Assembly (NCBI GenBank): GCA_023453125.1
Contig: JAEXUB010000253.1
Coordinates: 1 to 16,037, forward strand
Direction of reading: 5' to 3'
DNA: 16,037 bases
Source of the DNA: Bacteroidota bacterium
GTDB lineage: Bacteria; Bacteroidota; Ignavibacteria; Ignavibacteriales; Melioribacteraceae
Under the pieces are notes generated by a model, which was not told the DNA's origin, did no database searches, and worked only from the letters and a program-made list of their open reading frames with translations. Both the position numbers and the translations under genes were made by a program. The stretch's first letter is position 1. Each line of letters begins with the position of its first letter. This document shows positions 1 to 7,956 of the stretch, one piece after another.

Positions 1-86
1 AAATTCCGTTTAATTGTCTAATTTATAAGGCTTAGAATAAATTGTCCTTAAATTTAACCTTATAAAAAAATCAATTCAAGTTTAGT

Positions 87-115
87 TTGCCATTTATATA
101 TCTTTGATAAATTTT
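87..115 (+). promoter_or_regulatory. possible promoter for lptF-lptG
   Basis: The 146 bases before lptF are very AT-rich and hold no gene. At 99-106 the sequence TATCTTTG matches the Bacteroidota -7 element TAnnTTTG, about 40 bases before the start codon. A TTGCCA at 87-92 resembles a -35 box, but no well-spaced TATAAT follows it, and no TTG sits at the distance expected of a Bacteroidota -33 element. Low-information motif; tentative. Confidence 0.25.
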
Positions 116-146
116 CGCTAATTTTAGGGAGAAAAAAGGAAGGGCG

Positions 147-1523
147 ATGATTCTATTCCGGTACATATTAAAAAGCCACGTGGCTCCCTTTTTCTTCTCG
201 GTTTTTACGCTTATTTCGATATTTCTGCTCCAGTTTCTGATGAAATTTGCCGATAAACTGGTTGGCAAGGGGCTAGATGCCTGGGTCATAATTAAGCTAA
301 TTGTGCTTAATCTGGCCTGGATGGTTGTTCTGGTGGTGCCTATGTCCGTGCTCGTTGCCACCCTAATGGCTTTCGGAGGAATGGCCCAGAATAACGAAGT
401 GGCAATTATGAAAGCATCCGGAGTAAGCCTTTATAAGATGACTATTCCCCCCATCATCGCCAGCATATTTATTGCCATATTCCTAATTTACTTCAATAAC
501 AATATTTATCCCGACGCTAATCACGCGGCTGCAACTCTCATTAGAGATATCAACAGGACAAAACCAACCCTGGCTCTTGTACCGGGAGTATTTTCGCAGG
601 AGGTTAATAATTACGCAATTCTGGCTCGCGAAATTAAGGGGGACGACCTTGGGAACATTACTCTTTATGACTATTCCAAGGGTTCAGTTACAAATATGAT
701 TACGGCTAAAAAGGGGAAAATATTCTTTTCAAAGGATCAGACAAAACTTATTCTCTTCCTTCAGGAAGGGGAAATTCACGAATACAATAAAATTGAAAAA
801 GAACGCTACAGGATTCTCAAGTTTAAACAGCATAGAATTGCAATGAACGCTGCAGATTTCGCGTTTAATCAGTCCTCCCCCGGCGGACAGCGGGGCTACC
901 GTGAAATGGGGGCAGCCGAACTGAAGCAGAAACTTGACAGTATGACTGTGATTGAGACAAGACATAAATCAGGTTTTAATTCCGAAAATGAGTTCCTCTT
1001 TTTTAAGCCTGTACCGATGAGTGCATACACCCAAATTGCCCCCGATGCGGCTCAGGATATTAAATTCATGAGAATGCAGGAAAAACTGAATTCGGCAAAA
1101 GCATCTGTTCAATCAAGAATAAGTTTATTCGACGGAATAGAGGAACAGATAAATTATTTCAGAGTGGAAATACATAAGAAATATGCCCTTCCGATGGCCT
1201 GCTTTATATTCGTCCTTATTGGTGCTCCGCTGGGTACAATGACCCGCCGCGGAGGATTCGGGGTAGCCGCCGGCATAAGCCTTACCTTCTTCCTTATCTA
1301 CTGGGCCTGCCTAATAGGGGGCGAAAAACTTGCAGTACGCGGAATTATCTCCCCCTTCTTCGGAATGTGGAGCGCAAACTTTCTAATGGGGGCTTTCGGC
1401 GTTTTTATCCTTTATAAGAGCGCAAAGGAAAAGATTGAACTCAACTTCGATAAACTGAAAAAAATTATCCCGAAACAGCTTAGAATTTTATCCGAACAAA
1501 ATGACCAGAATGAAAATAATTGA
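147..1523 (+). CDS. lptF: LptF/LptG family permease, first of pair (LptF-like)
   Basis: Inner-membrane permease of the YjgP/YjgQ family, which with LptG and the LptB ATPase extracts lipopolysaccharide from the inner membrane and passes it to the periplasmic Lpt bridge. The 458-aa product has the family topology: N-terminal membrane segments near 12-33, 47-72 and 98-116, a periplasmic domain around 120-345, then three more near 347-362, 371-391 and 404-423. The family-typical loop 'NNEVAIMKASG' is at 82-92. It is longer than E. coli LptF (about 366 aa); the extra length is mainly a hydrophilic stretch near 235-340, before membrane segment 4. The ATG at 147 follows a purine-rich GGAAGG. The 3' end overlaps lptG, so the two are surely co-transcribed. 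No LptB or LptC gene is in view. Family assignment is firm; F rather than G is inferred from order. Confidence 0.9.
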   Translation: MILFRYILKSHVAPFFFSVFTLISIFLLQFLMKFADKLVGKGLDAWVIIKLIVLNLAWMVVLVVPMSVLVATLMAFGGMAQNNEVAIMKASGVSLYKMTIPPIIASIFIAIFLIYFNNNIYPDANHAAATLIRDINRTKPTLALVPGVFSQEVNNYAILAREIKGDDLGNITLYDYSKGSVTNMITAKKGKIFFSKDQTKLILFLQEGEIHEYNKIEKERYRILKFKQHRIAMNAADFAFNQSSPGGQRGYREMGAAELKQKLDSMTVIETRHKSGFNSENEFLFFKPVPMSAYTQIAPDAAQDIKFMRMQEKLNSAKASVQSRISLFDGIEEQINYFRVEIHKKYALPMACFIFVLIGAPLGTMTRRGGFGVAAGISLTFFLIYWACLIGGEKLAVRGIISPFFGMWSANFLMGAFGVFILYKSAKEKIELNFDKLKKIIPKQLRILSEQNDQNENN

Positions 1524-2592
1524 TAAATATCTTATTAGGCAATTCCTCCAGACTCTGATTTTCGGGGTTATAGCCTTTGTGCTCCTCTTCGTGGTTATTA
1601 ATCTGATGGAACAGCTTGGAAGTTTTGTGGATAATAATGTAAAACTGCCGATGGTGCTGCAGTATTATTTTTATTACACCCCCGAAATTATCAGGCTTAT
1701 TCTTCCAATCTCTGTTCTTCTCTCCTGCCTCTTTGTATCGGGGAAAATGTCTACGCTTAATGAGCTCACTGCAATAAAAGCGGGAGGAATAGGATTATTC
1801 CGCTATATGCTGCCGTTTCTTATAACAACATTTCTCATAAGCATGTTTCTTGTCTATTTCAGCGGTTTTATAGTTCCTGAGGCAAATAAGAAAAAACTCT
1901 ATATCGAAAGAACCTTTATGGGACTCGGTTCCATACGGAACGGAAGCAACATCTATTTTCAGGACAGCAAGACAAGAATAGTTACAATAACCAGCTACGA
2001 CATTGAGCAGAACCAGGCAATAGATATAAGCATACAGGAATTCGACAGCTCAAATGTAACCCGGATGATAAGCCGCATAGACGCATCCCGGATGAGCTAT
2101 GCTCCGAAAACAAAGACCTGGAATCTGGTTGGAGCAATTAAAAGAGTTTTCAATAACGGTTCCCAAAACATTGAAAAGCATATGACCTTGGGAATAAACA
2201 ACCTTAACTTCCTTCCGGCAGATATAATTAATAAACAGCGCCAGCAGGAGGAAATGACCCTGAAGGAATTAATTGTCTATGCGGGGGACCAGCAGCAGGC
2301 CGGCAACGATCCTACAGAAACATTCATAGAATTCCATTCCCGCATTGCATTTGCATTCTCCCCCTTGATTGTTGTGCTCTTCGGTCTTCCGATATCGGCA
2401 AATAAGAGAAAAGGGGGACTCGCTCTTCAGTTCGGGCTGAATCTCCTTATTACATTTATTTATCTGGTATTTATGAAGGTAAGCCAGGCGTTCGGAAAAA
2501 ATGGGGTGCTGGACCCGGTAACTACGGCTTGGTTTGCTAATTTTATATTTCTCGCCGCAGCGCTTTACAACATAAAACGCTCGCGCAATTAG
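1501..2592 (+). CDS. lptG: LptF/LptG family permease, second of pair (LptG-like)
   Basis: Second half of the LPS-export permease heterodimer. The 363-aa product, a usual length for the family, has membrane segments near 15-35, 58-80 and 102-122, a periplasmic beta-rich domain about 130-275, and segments near 283-298, 306-326 and 342-357. The conserved 'NELTAIKAGGIG' loop is at 87-98, equivalent to the one in the preceding gene. The reading frame overlaps lptF by 23 nt, suggesting translational coupling. A second ATG at 1510 gives 'MKIIDKYLIRQF', which aligns better with the usual family N-terminus; neither start has a clear ribosome binding site, so the start is uncertain by three codons. The TAG stop abuts the stop codon of the convergent cyclase gene with no base between. 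Confidence 0.9.
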   Translation: MTRMKIIDKYLIRQFLQTLIFGVIAFVLLFVVINLMEQLGSFVDNNVKLPMVLQYYFYYTPEIIRLILPISVLLSCLFVSGKMSTLNELTAIKAGGIGLFRYMLPFLITTFLISMFLVYFSGFIVPEANKKKLYIERTFMGLGSIRNGSNIYFQDSKTRIVTITSYDIEQNQAIDISIQEFDSSNVTRMISRIDASRMSYAPKTKTWNLVGAIKRVFNNGSQNIEKHMTLGINNLNFLPADIINKQRQQEEMTLKELIVYAGDQQQAGNDPTETFIEFHSRIAFAFSPLIVVLFGLPISANKRKGGLALQFGLNLLITFIYLVFMKVSQAFGKNGVLDPVTTAWFANFIFLAAALYNIKRSRN

Positions 2593-4833
2593 TTATTTAG
2601 TCTTCATTTCAAATACGCCGTCCCAGGCCTCATCCGGCGGGTTCTGCATAAAATAATTTATCCTTTGTATGTAAACGTGCGACGGTGTGTCATTCGGAAG
2701 CTGCTCAACCGATTTATTGAAACACTCAACCGCCTTTGCAAAATCCTTATCCCTGTAATACTTCAATCCTTCAAAATAATGATTCAGGAGAGAGAACCGT
2801 TTCTGTGCCGGCTCATCATCTTCTAGTCCTACCAGCTCATATACGCTTGTGGGTTTCTTCTTCCCTTTAACTTTAACCCTGTCCAGTTCCCTAATCAGGA
2901 AACCTTCTCCAAGGATTTTTTGGGTATCCTCGCCGATAATAATATTTGTCCCGAATTCCTTGTTAACCCCTTCGAGCCTCGAGGCAAGATTAACTGCATC
3001 TCCGATTACTGTATAATCGAATCTCTTCGAACCCCCTATATTGCCTACAATCACATCCCCCGAGTTAATTCCCATTCTGAACTTAAGCTCGAAATTTCCC
3101 CCGGCAAGATGCTGAAGCTGTATTACCCTTGACTGCATTTCACACGCGGTTCTGCAAGCCAGAGAGGCGTGGTTTTCTACTGCAACAGGTGCCCCCCAGA
3201 ATGCCATAATTGCGTCCCCAATATATTTGTCCAGCGTTCCCCGATTCTGCAGAATTACCTCTGTCATTTCGCTTAGGAAGGTATTTATAAACTTAACAAG
3301 ATCTTCAGGGGTTTTACTTTCTGAAAATGTCGTGAAACCTGCTATATCCGAGAAAAGTATTGTCAGATTTTTCCTTTCGCCGCCGAGCTTAAGTTTATCC
3401 GGGTCGGCGAGAAGCTGGTCAACTACATTATGGCTAACGTAATGACTGAACATACCTTTAATCATTACATTCTGCTTTCTTTCTTTTATGAAATGATAGG
3501 CCGTATTGCTAAGGTATGAAAGGATAATTACGGCAGAAATGCTTACTGTAGACAATATATAGCTGAATTTTGTGAATGCAATCTGGGATATTTCAATTAC
3601 GCCGAATACCAGTGCAATTACAAGCACAAAGTTAATAGCCTCGGAAGCGTACCTGCTTTTTATTTTTATTTTTTTTACCGTATTTGAGAGGTAGAAAACT
3701 GCAATCGAAGTAAAGAACAGGAATATAAATGTGGTAAATTCGGAAGGGGTATAGAGAAAACCGCGGGAGAGGAGATTCTGAATTACATTCGCGTGGTACT
3801 CAATACCGAAAAGAGTATTGTCCCCGGAGCGCCCCCCTTTTGAATAAGCCACGCTCAGAAGGTCTTTGTCTTCAACAGAAGTGGATCCTATGAGCACGAT
3901 TTTATCTTTAAACAGCTTCTGATAATCGGGATCGTCCCAGGTATTGAGTTCTTCTTCTACATCAATTTCATCCTGCGTTTTTATCTCTTTATCATCAACT
4001 ATCTCAAAAAATTTATGATGCAGAAATGAGTTAGCTCCTCCATAAAGATTAACGATGAAATCAGTTCTTGTATATGCAGGTATTGAAATATCCCCCAGCA
4101 GAAATTCTCTTTCTACCCGGCGCACAGTAGTCTGTGCGGGAAATCCAAGATATTTATTTACCACCGCAAGTCCGAAGGTGGGGATACTTCTCGGCGGCTC
4201 TGTCTGACGTGTAAATATAAAAGGAGTATAAAACCGGTATGCCTGGTCAATGTCCTCCGGTATATTTACAAAGCTTAGGAGGGAGTCGGTATCGCAGAAT
4301 ATATTATTGAAAGTTTCCTTCTTCTTTTTAACAACGGCCCGCTGTTTACCCATTGTAACGTCGAAATCCTCTTTTAGGGCAGCATCAATCCTGCTTTCCG
4401 GTTCAAAATCGAGTTTACCTGCAAGCACAACACGTCCTGATTTACGCACAGATTCCCTGAAAAGAGAATCGTATGCGGGATTTTCGTCTTCCTTAACGAA
4501 CTGAACATCTATTCCGATAACCTTAGCCCCTGCCTTGGTAAGATTATCTACTGCCTTTGCAAATACAAAACGGGGCCAGGGCCATCTGTAAGGAATCTGC
4601 TTATAGGATTCATCATTGATTTCTACAATTACAATTTTGGAGGAATCCTTAATGTTGATTTCCCCTCTTCTCTGGAACCGGTCGTCTATAAATTTTAATT
4701 CAATCTGCTGAAGGGGTTTTATGCCTAAAAAAGTATCCTTGGTAATAAGATATGCAAGAAGTGCAGCTATTAAGCAAATGGACAGATTTATAAGTAAATC
4801 TGTCCATTTTTTATTTTTGAGGTTAAGTTTCAA
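2593..4833 (-). CDS. CHASE2-domain class III adenylate cyclase
   Basis: Transmembrane sensor enzyme predicted to make cAMP from ATP in response to a periplasmic signal. In the 746-aa product, a signal-anchor helix (12-30) is followed by a periplasmic CHASE2 domain (about 35-350), three membrane helices (about 366-384, 397-417, 425-443) and a cytoplasmic class III cyclase domain (about 486-670). Metal-binding aspartates are D496 in 'LFSDIAGF' and D540 in 'YIGDAIMAFWGAP'. K536 and D606 form the Lys/Asp pair that selects adenine over guanine, and N615 and R619 are the transition-state residues, so an active adenylate (not guanylate) cyclase is expected. The tail (about 680-730) resembles a TPR unit. 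The start is TTG, 5 nt after the upstream stop, with no clear Shine-Dalgarno and no in-frame ATG before the first helix, so coupling to the upstream gene is likely. A perfect inverted repeat lies in codons 9-20. Last gene of a four-gene operon. Confidence 0.93.
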   Translation of the reverse strand: MKLNLKNKKWTDLLINLSICLIAALLAYLITKDTFLGIKPLQQIELKFIDDRFQRRGEINIKDSSKIVIVEINDESYKQIPYRWPWPRFVFAKAVDNLTKAGAKVIGIDVQFVKEDENPAYDSLFRESVRKSGRVVLAGKLDFEPESRIDAALKEDFDVTMGKQRAVVKKKKETFNNIFCDTDSLLSFVNIPEDIDQAYRFYTPFIFTRQTEPPRSIPTFGLAVVNKYLGFPAQTTVRRVEREFLLGDISIPAYTRTDFIVNLYGGANSFLHHKFFEIVDDKEIKTQDEIDVEEELNTWDDPDYQKLFKDKIVLIGSTSVEDKDLLSVAYSKGGRSGDNTLFGIEYHANVIQNLLSRGFLYTPSEFTTFIFLFFTSIAVFYLSNTVKKIKIKSRYASEAINFVLVIALVFGVIEISQIAFTKFSYILSTVSISAVIILSYLSNTAYHFIKERKQNVMIKGMFSHYVSHNVVDQLLADPDKLKLGGERKNLTILFSDIAGFTTFSESKTPEDLVKFINTFLSEMTEVILQNRGTLDKYIGDAIMAFWGAPVAVENHASLACRTACEMQSRVIQLQHLAGGNFELKFRMGINSGDVIVGNIGGSKRFDYTVIGDAVNLASRLEGVNKEFGTNIIIGEDTQKILGEGFLIRELDRVKVKGKKKPTSVYELVGLEDDEPAQKRFSLLNHYFEGLKYYRDKDFAKAVECFNKSVEQLPNDTPSHVYIQRINYFMQNPPDEAWDGVFEMKTK
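4776..4809. repeat. 15-bp perfect inverted repeat in 5' end of cyclase gene
   Basis: The arms at 4776-4790 and 4795-4809 are exact reverse complements (AAATGGACAGATTTA and TAAATCTGTCCATTT) around a 4-base loop. On the + strand the second arm runs into six T, an A and more T, the form of an intrinsic terminator antisense to the cyclase gene. On the - strand, the sense mRNA, it would form a strong hairpin about 25-58 nt inside the coding region, preceded by an A-rich stretch. It encodes the start of the first membrane helix. The structure is seen directly; any role in antisense termination or in lowering cyclase translation is inference. Confidence 0.75.
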
Positions 4834-4838
4834 GAGAA

Positions 4839-7223
4839 TTAAATACCCAATCTTGTCATTAAACCGATTTCGGAACTGGAGGGCATTCCTTCCATTTTGT
4901 ATACGTGAAGCTGGAATACAATGTCGAAATTCTGGATTATATTATAAGCTGCCGTAAAATCTACGCCGATACGTTTAAAGTCGCCAAAGCTGGGACTAAA
5001 AGCGCCCATCAGCTCAAGTTTGTTTTCGAGCATACGGTAGCGTGCGCCGGCTGAAAGCATAGTGTATTTATATTCAACTCCCGCAATTTCGCTGTTGAAG
5101 AAAACAGTATTGAAATATGTAGTAAAACTGCTTGTCCAATAACTGTTGAAATTAAAATTAATGAAGGTATTGGAGGAGTTTATTTTACGAATACTGCTGT
5201 CTTCCCTCTTTGAATTAGACAGGCTGAGTGCGGTATTATGCTTTACACCCGCCGTCAGGTCGTACGAAAGCTGGACACTCACAGTATTTGTAGCATCGTC
5301 AATTCCGTAAATGGCATTAACCGGATCGGATGATTTAATTCCGTTATTGTTCTGATTTCTCGTATACTCAACCCTTATATTGGGGAAATCCGCACGAGGG
5401 AAAATTGAGACCGCCGCATTCATAGTTTCAAAAGTGGTTGTTGCAAGTTTCGTTTTCTGAAGGTTGTCTTTAAGGTTTTCATAACCTACCGAAAGGAATA
5501 CTTTGTTGTCAAACAGTCTCATCCGGTCGGTAAGATTAATTCCCTTTACGTCAGTCCTTACATACGACTGGCCGAAAGACTGGAATTCATTCCCCCGGTA
5601 AACGTAAGCGGCTTTAAGATTATTATTAAAATAATTGAACTGAATCGCAGTTTCCATTGCAAGAGAAGATAATTCCTGAGGGTTTAGAGGAGTAAGGAAC
5701 TGGTTAATTGTAATGAACTTGCTCGCAATACTTTTAATATCTTTCATTGTGTTCGGGTTAATATCAATAAATTTACCCGGGCCGAAGAGAGAATCAATTT
5801 GAGCATCAGTCAGGTCTCCGCTTGCAATGTCCGTATTCAGGACACTAAAAGCGGCCTGTGATGTAAGAATTATATTCCTATCGTCAATTCCTATAAAAAG
5901 ATCGGCTCCTGCAACAACGTTTTCCTGGGGACGGGGGCCAAGGCTTACCGATTTTTTATCGTCGCTTGAATGTAGATATGTAAATCCGAGCTGGAAGCTT
6001 TCCCCCGATCCGAATGAGGGGCGAACAGCAAATACATTTCTGTTATAAGTGCCGAATTCAACTTTTCCATAGGGTTTGCCATATTTGGTCTGGTCAATTT
6101 TAATAACATCGGATTGCATTTGCTGGGTGTCGTAAGTTTCAAGGACATTGCCTTCAACTTCACGGGTAATTTCGCCGTAAGCGGCCTGCACATTGAAAAA
6201 TCCTAGATTAAGTGCGCCGCTGAATCCGCGGAGTCTCTTCCCTTCCATTATAAGGCTCGAGAAAGTGGGATAAGTATCACCTGCTTTTAAACTCAGCCAG
6301 CTGCTTTCAATTGAAGCAGAATAGCGGTTCATCGGTTGTAAATGGGATTTTTCCTCGGATGTAAAATAAACATCCCCCGAAAATTTCCAATCGCCGTAAT
6401 CTGCCGCGCCGTTTACAAGAATATTGTTATACCAGGTATCGGTATTGTTATAATTTACATTTCTGGATTCGGCCCTTATATTTGCCCGGGATGAAAGTTT
6501 CTTTCCCATTGCAAGTGCCATTTCTGTGCTCACAAGCTGGAAACTCCTGTAAATGGAATGATATACAGAGCCGTCCTTATCATAAATTTCCACTTTAACA
6601 TTATGCGCCCCCATAGGTATCAGGTTCGGGAAATTTGCCGCGCTGAAAATAATTAAATCCCCCGATAGAATAATCTTGTCGGAAACATCCAAGTTATCAA
6701 CATAAATTTTTGTAGCCTCAATTTTAACATTCTCGGGGGCTTTAATGAAGGAAAGGGATATAAAGAGCTCTTCCGAAACTACAATTTCTCCCGGTTCGGG
6801 GCTGAGGAGAATAATCTGTTTATCCTTTTCGGAGACAGGGGCAATTGAAATCTGAAGCGGAGGAGAAGCCTGAGGTGCGCCTGCCGGATAGCTTTCAACG
6901 TTCCCGTTCTTAAGCGTTATTATAATGTAGTACTCCAATGAGGGGGGAACCATATACTCAGCGGGAATAGTAACCATAGCTGCATTTCCCTGAATAACCA
7001 TTTCCCTTTTAACAAATTCGCTCTGACCGAAGGGCTTGAATGCAATATTCATCTGTGCAATATCAAGATAATTCATAAGCTCGGCTCTCAATTCGAGCGG
7101 TTTCAATTCCATTGCCTGCTGGTGTTTAACCGAGGTTACCCTGTCGCTTGCCTGGGCAAAGAGAAGTGTATTAAATAAACAGGCAATAATAAAAATTCCG
7201 GTAAAAACTTTTTTTGTCGTCAT
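4839..7223 (-). CDS. exported protein with Ig-like N-terminus and predicted outer-membrane beta-barrel
   Basis: No named family recognised. From the ATG at 7223 the product is 794 aa. It has a signal peptide (1-25, hydrophobic core then 'LFAQA'), a beta-rich region (about 55-125), an Ig-like domain (about 135-230, opening 'ILLSPEPGEIV') and a long C-terminal region (about 245-794) of alternating polar and aromatic/hydrophobic strands with short turns, as in outer-membrane barrels. It ends in 'MTRLGI' rather than a terminal Phe or Trp. No TonB box or plug domain is apparent. The frame can extend to a TTG at 7241, but AAAGGA six bases before the ATG decides for 7223. It lies 38 nt after the FecR gene and 5 nt before the cyclase gene. 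A role as the outer-membrane component of a signalling or export unit is inferred from neighbours only. Confidence 0.75.
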   Translation of the reverse strand: MTTKKVFTGIFIIACLFNTLLFAQASDRVTSVKHQQAMELKPLELRAELMNYLDIAQMNIAFKPFGQSEFVKREMVIQGNAAMVTIPAEYMVPPSLEYYIIITLKNGNVESYPAGAPQASPPLQISIAPVSEKDKQIILLSPEPGEIVVSEELFISLSFIKAPENVKIEATKIYVDNLDVSDKIILSGDLIIFSAANFPNLIPMGAHNVKVEIYDKDGSVYHSIYRSFQLVSTEMALAMGKKLSSRANIRAESRNVNYNNTDTWYNNILVNGAADYGDWKFSGDVYFTSEEKSHLQPMNRYSASIESSWLSLKAGDTYPTFSSLIMEGKRLRGFSGALNLGFFNVQAAYGEITREVEGNVLETYDTQQMQSDVIKIDQTKYGKPYGKVEFGTYNRNVFAVRPSFGSGESFQLGFTYLHSSDDKKSVSLGPRPQENVVAGADLFIGIDDRNIILTSQAAFSVLNTDIASGDLTDAQIDSLFGPGKFIDINPNTMKDIKSIASKFITINQFLTPLNPQELSSLAMETAIQFNYFNNNLKAAYVYRGNEFQSFGQSYVRTDVKGINLTDRMRLFDNKVFLSVGYENLKDNLQKTKLATTTFETMNAAVSIFPRADFPNIRVEYTRNQNNNGIKSSDPVNAIYGIDDATNTVSVQLSYDLTAGVKHNTALSLSNSKREDSSIRKINSSNTFINFNFNSYWTSSFTTYFNTVFFNSEIAGVEYKYTMLSAGARYRMLENKLELMGAFSPSFGDFKRIGVDFTAAYNIIQNFDIVFQLHVYKMEGMPSSSEIGLMTRLGI

Positions 7224-7261
7224 ATTAAATCCTTTTTTCAAAATTTTATTTGATTAAAGCA

Positions 7262-7942
7262 TCACTGAGACAAGTATTCAATTTCAAGAATTCTACTGCC
7301 TACTTTTATTTTAACCTTCTTTGTATTAACCTGGTTAGCCGCATTCAATCTGCTCTGGTCTTCCTCGTTTGAATTGCGCTGAGTAAAACGGCCGTCCCTG
7401 TAAATTACACCGGTCTGGCCTCCATTGATGGTACCGCCTCCCCCTCCCGGAAGAAGTGAATTAAAAAGAACCTGTCCGTGGGAAAGAGTAAGAGTGGTGC
7501 TATCCTGATTGGTGCCGATAAGACCCCCTGTTCCCCTGATGGAAGCGACGGCAGTCGGCGTGGTAAATTTGAACTCTTCGTCTGCCTGTTTGTTTACATC
7601 GAAGCTTACCGAACCGTTTGTGATAAGGGTATTTTTATTAAGCTGTTTATTCTCTTTTTGGCCGTAAATCTGAAGAACGGCATTCTCCCTAACACGGAGC
7701 TGCCCCGAACCGTCGGTAAATAAAATAATTGCGAGAGATTTAGGACCGGTTTTAACTTCGTCCCTGTCCGAAAGCATCTGGCTTGCCTTGGCAGATTCCC
7801 AGCTCCCCTGGTCTGCCAGCTTGAATTTAACGTCGTTAACGACCTTTTTCACAATAGCAACCGGTCCGGCGGGTTTAAAAATGCTAAAACCCACAACCAT
7901 TGCTGCTGCTGCAATAACAAGTAAAACTTTTATTCTATTCAT
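7262..7942 (-). CDS. FecR-domain periplasmic protein
   Basis: A 226-aa protein with an N-terminal signal or anchor helix (about 5-22) and a FecR domain (about 60-160). The segment 'FTTPTAVASIRGTGG' (126-140) is the hallmark 'TP-A-A-IRGT' motif of the domain, and the following strands 'TTLTLSHGQVLF' fit it. A glycine run (166-170) and a basic, polar tail (180-226) follow. In TonB-linked systems FecR proteins pass a signal to an ECF sigma factor, but no sigma factor or TonB receptor is nearby. Here the domain sits between a secreted Ig/FN3-like protein and a barrel-cyclase pair, so a periplasmic scaffold or ligand-binding role in cAMP signalling is more plausible, by inference. GGTGA precedes the ATG, and the gap from the upstream stop is 14 nt. 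Confidence 0.87.
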   Translation of the reverse strand: MNRIKVLLVIAAAAMVVGFSIFKPAGPVAIVKKVVNDVKFKLADQGSWESAKASQMLSDRDEVKTGPKSLAIILFTDGSGQLRVRENAVLQIYGQKENKQLNKNTLITNGSVSFDVNKQADEEFKFTTPTAVASIRGTGGLIGTNQDSTTLTLSHGQVLFNSLLPGGGGGTINGGQTGVIYRDGRFTQRNSNEEDQSRLNAANQVNTKKVKIKVGSRILEIEYLSQ

Positions 7943-7956
7943 AATGTCACCAATAT

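Noticed and set aside
71..361. 96-aa - strand open frame over the lptF start
   Set aside because: Overlaps the well-supported lptF N-terminus and has low-complexity Ser/Thr composition without a ribosome site.
4839..7942. FecR plus barrel as a FecIRA-type iron-uptake signalling system
   Set aside because: No ECF sigma factor, TonB box or plug domain is visible, and the FecR protein lacks the N-terminal anti-sigma domain; the adjacent output is a cyclase.
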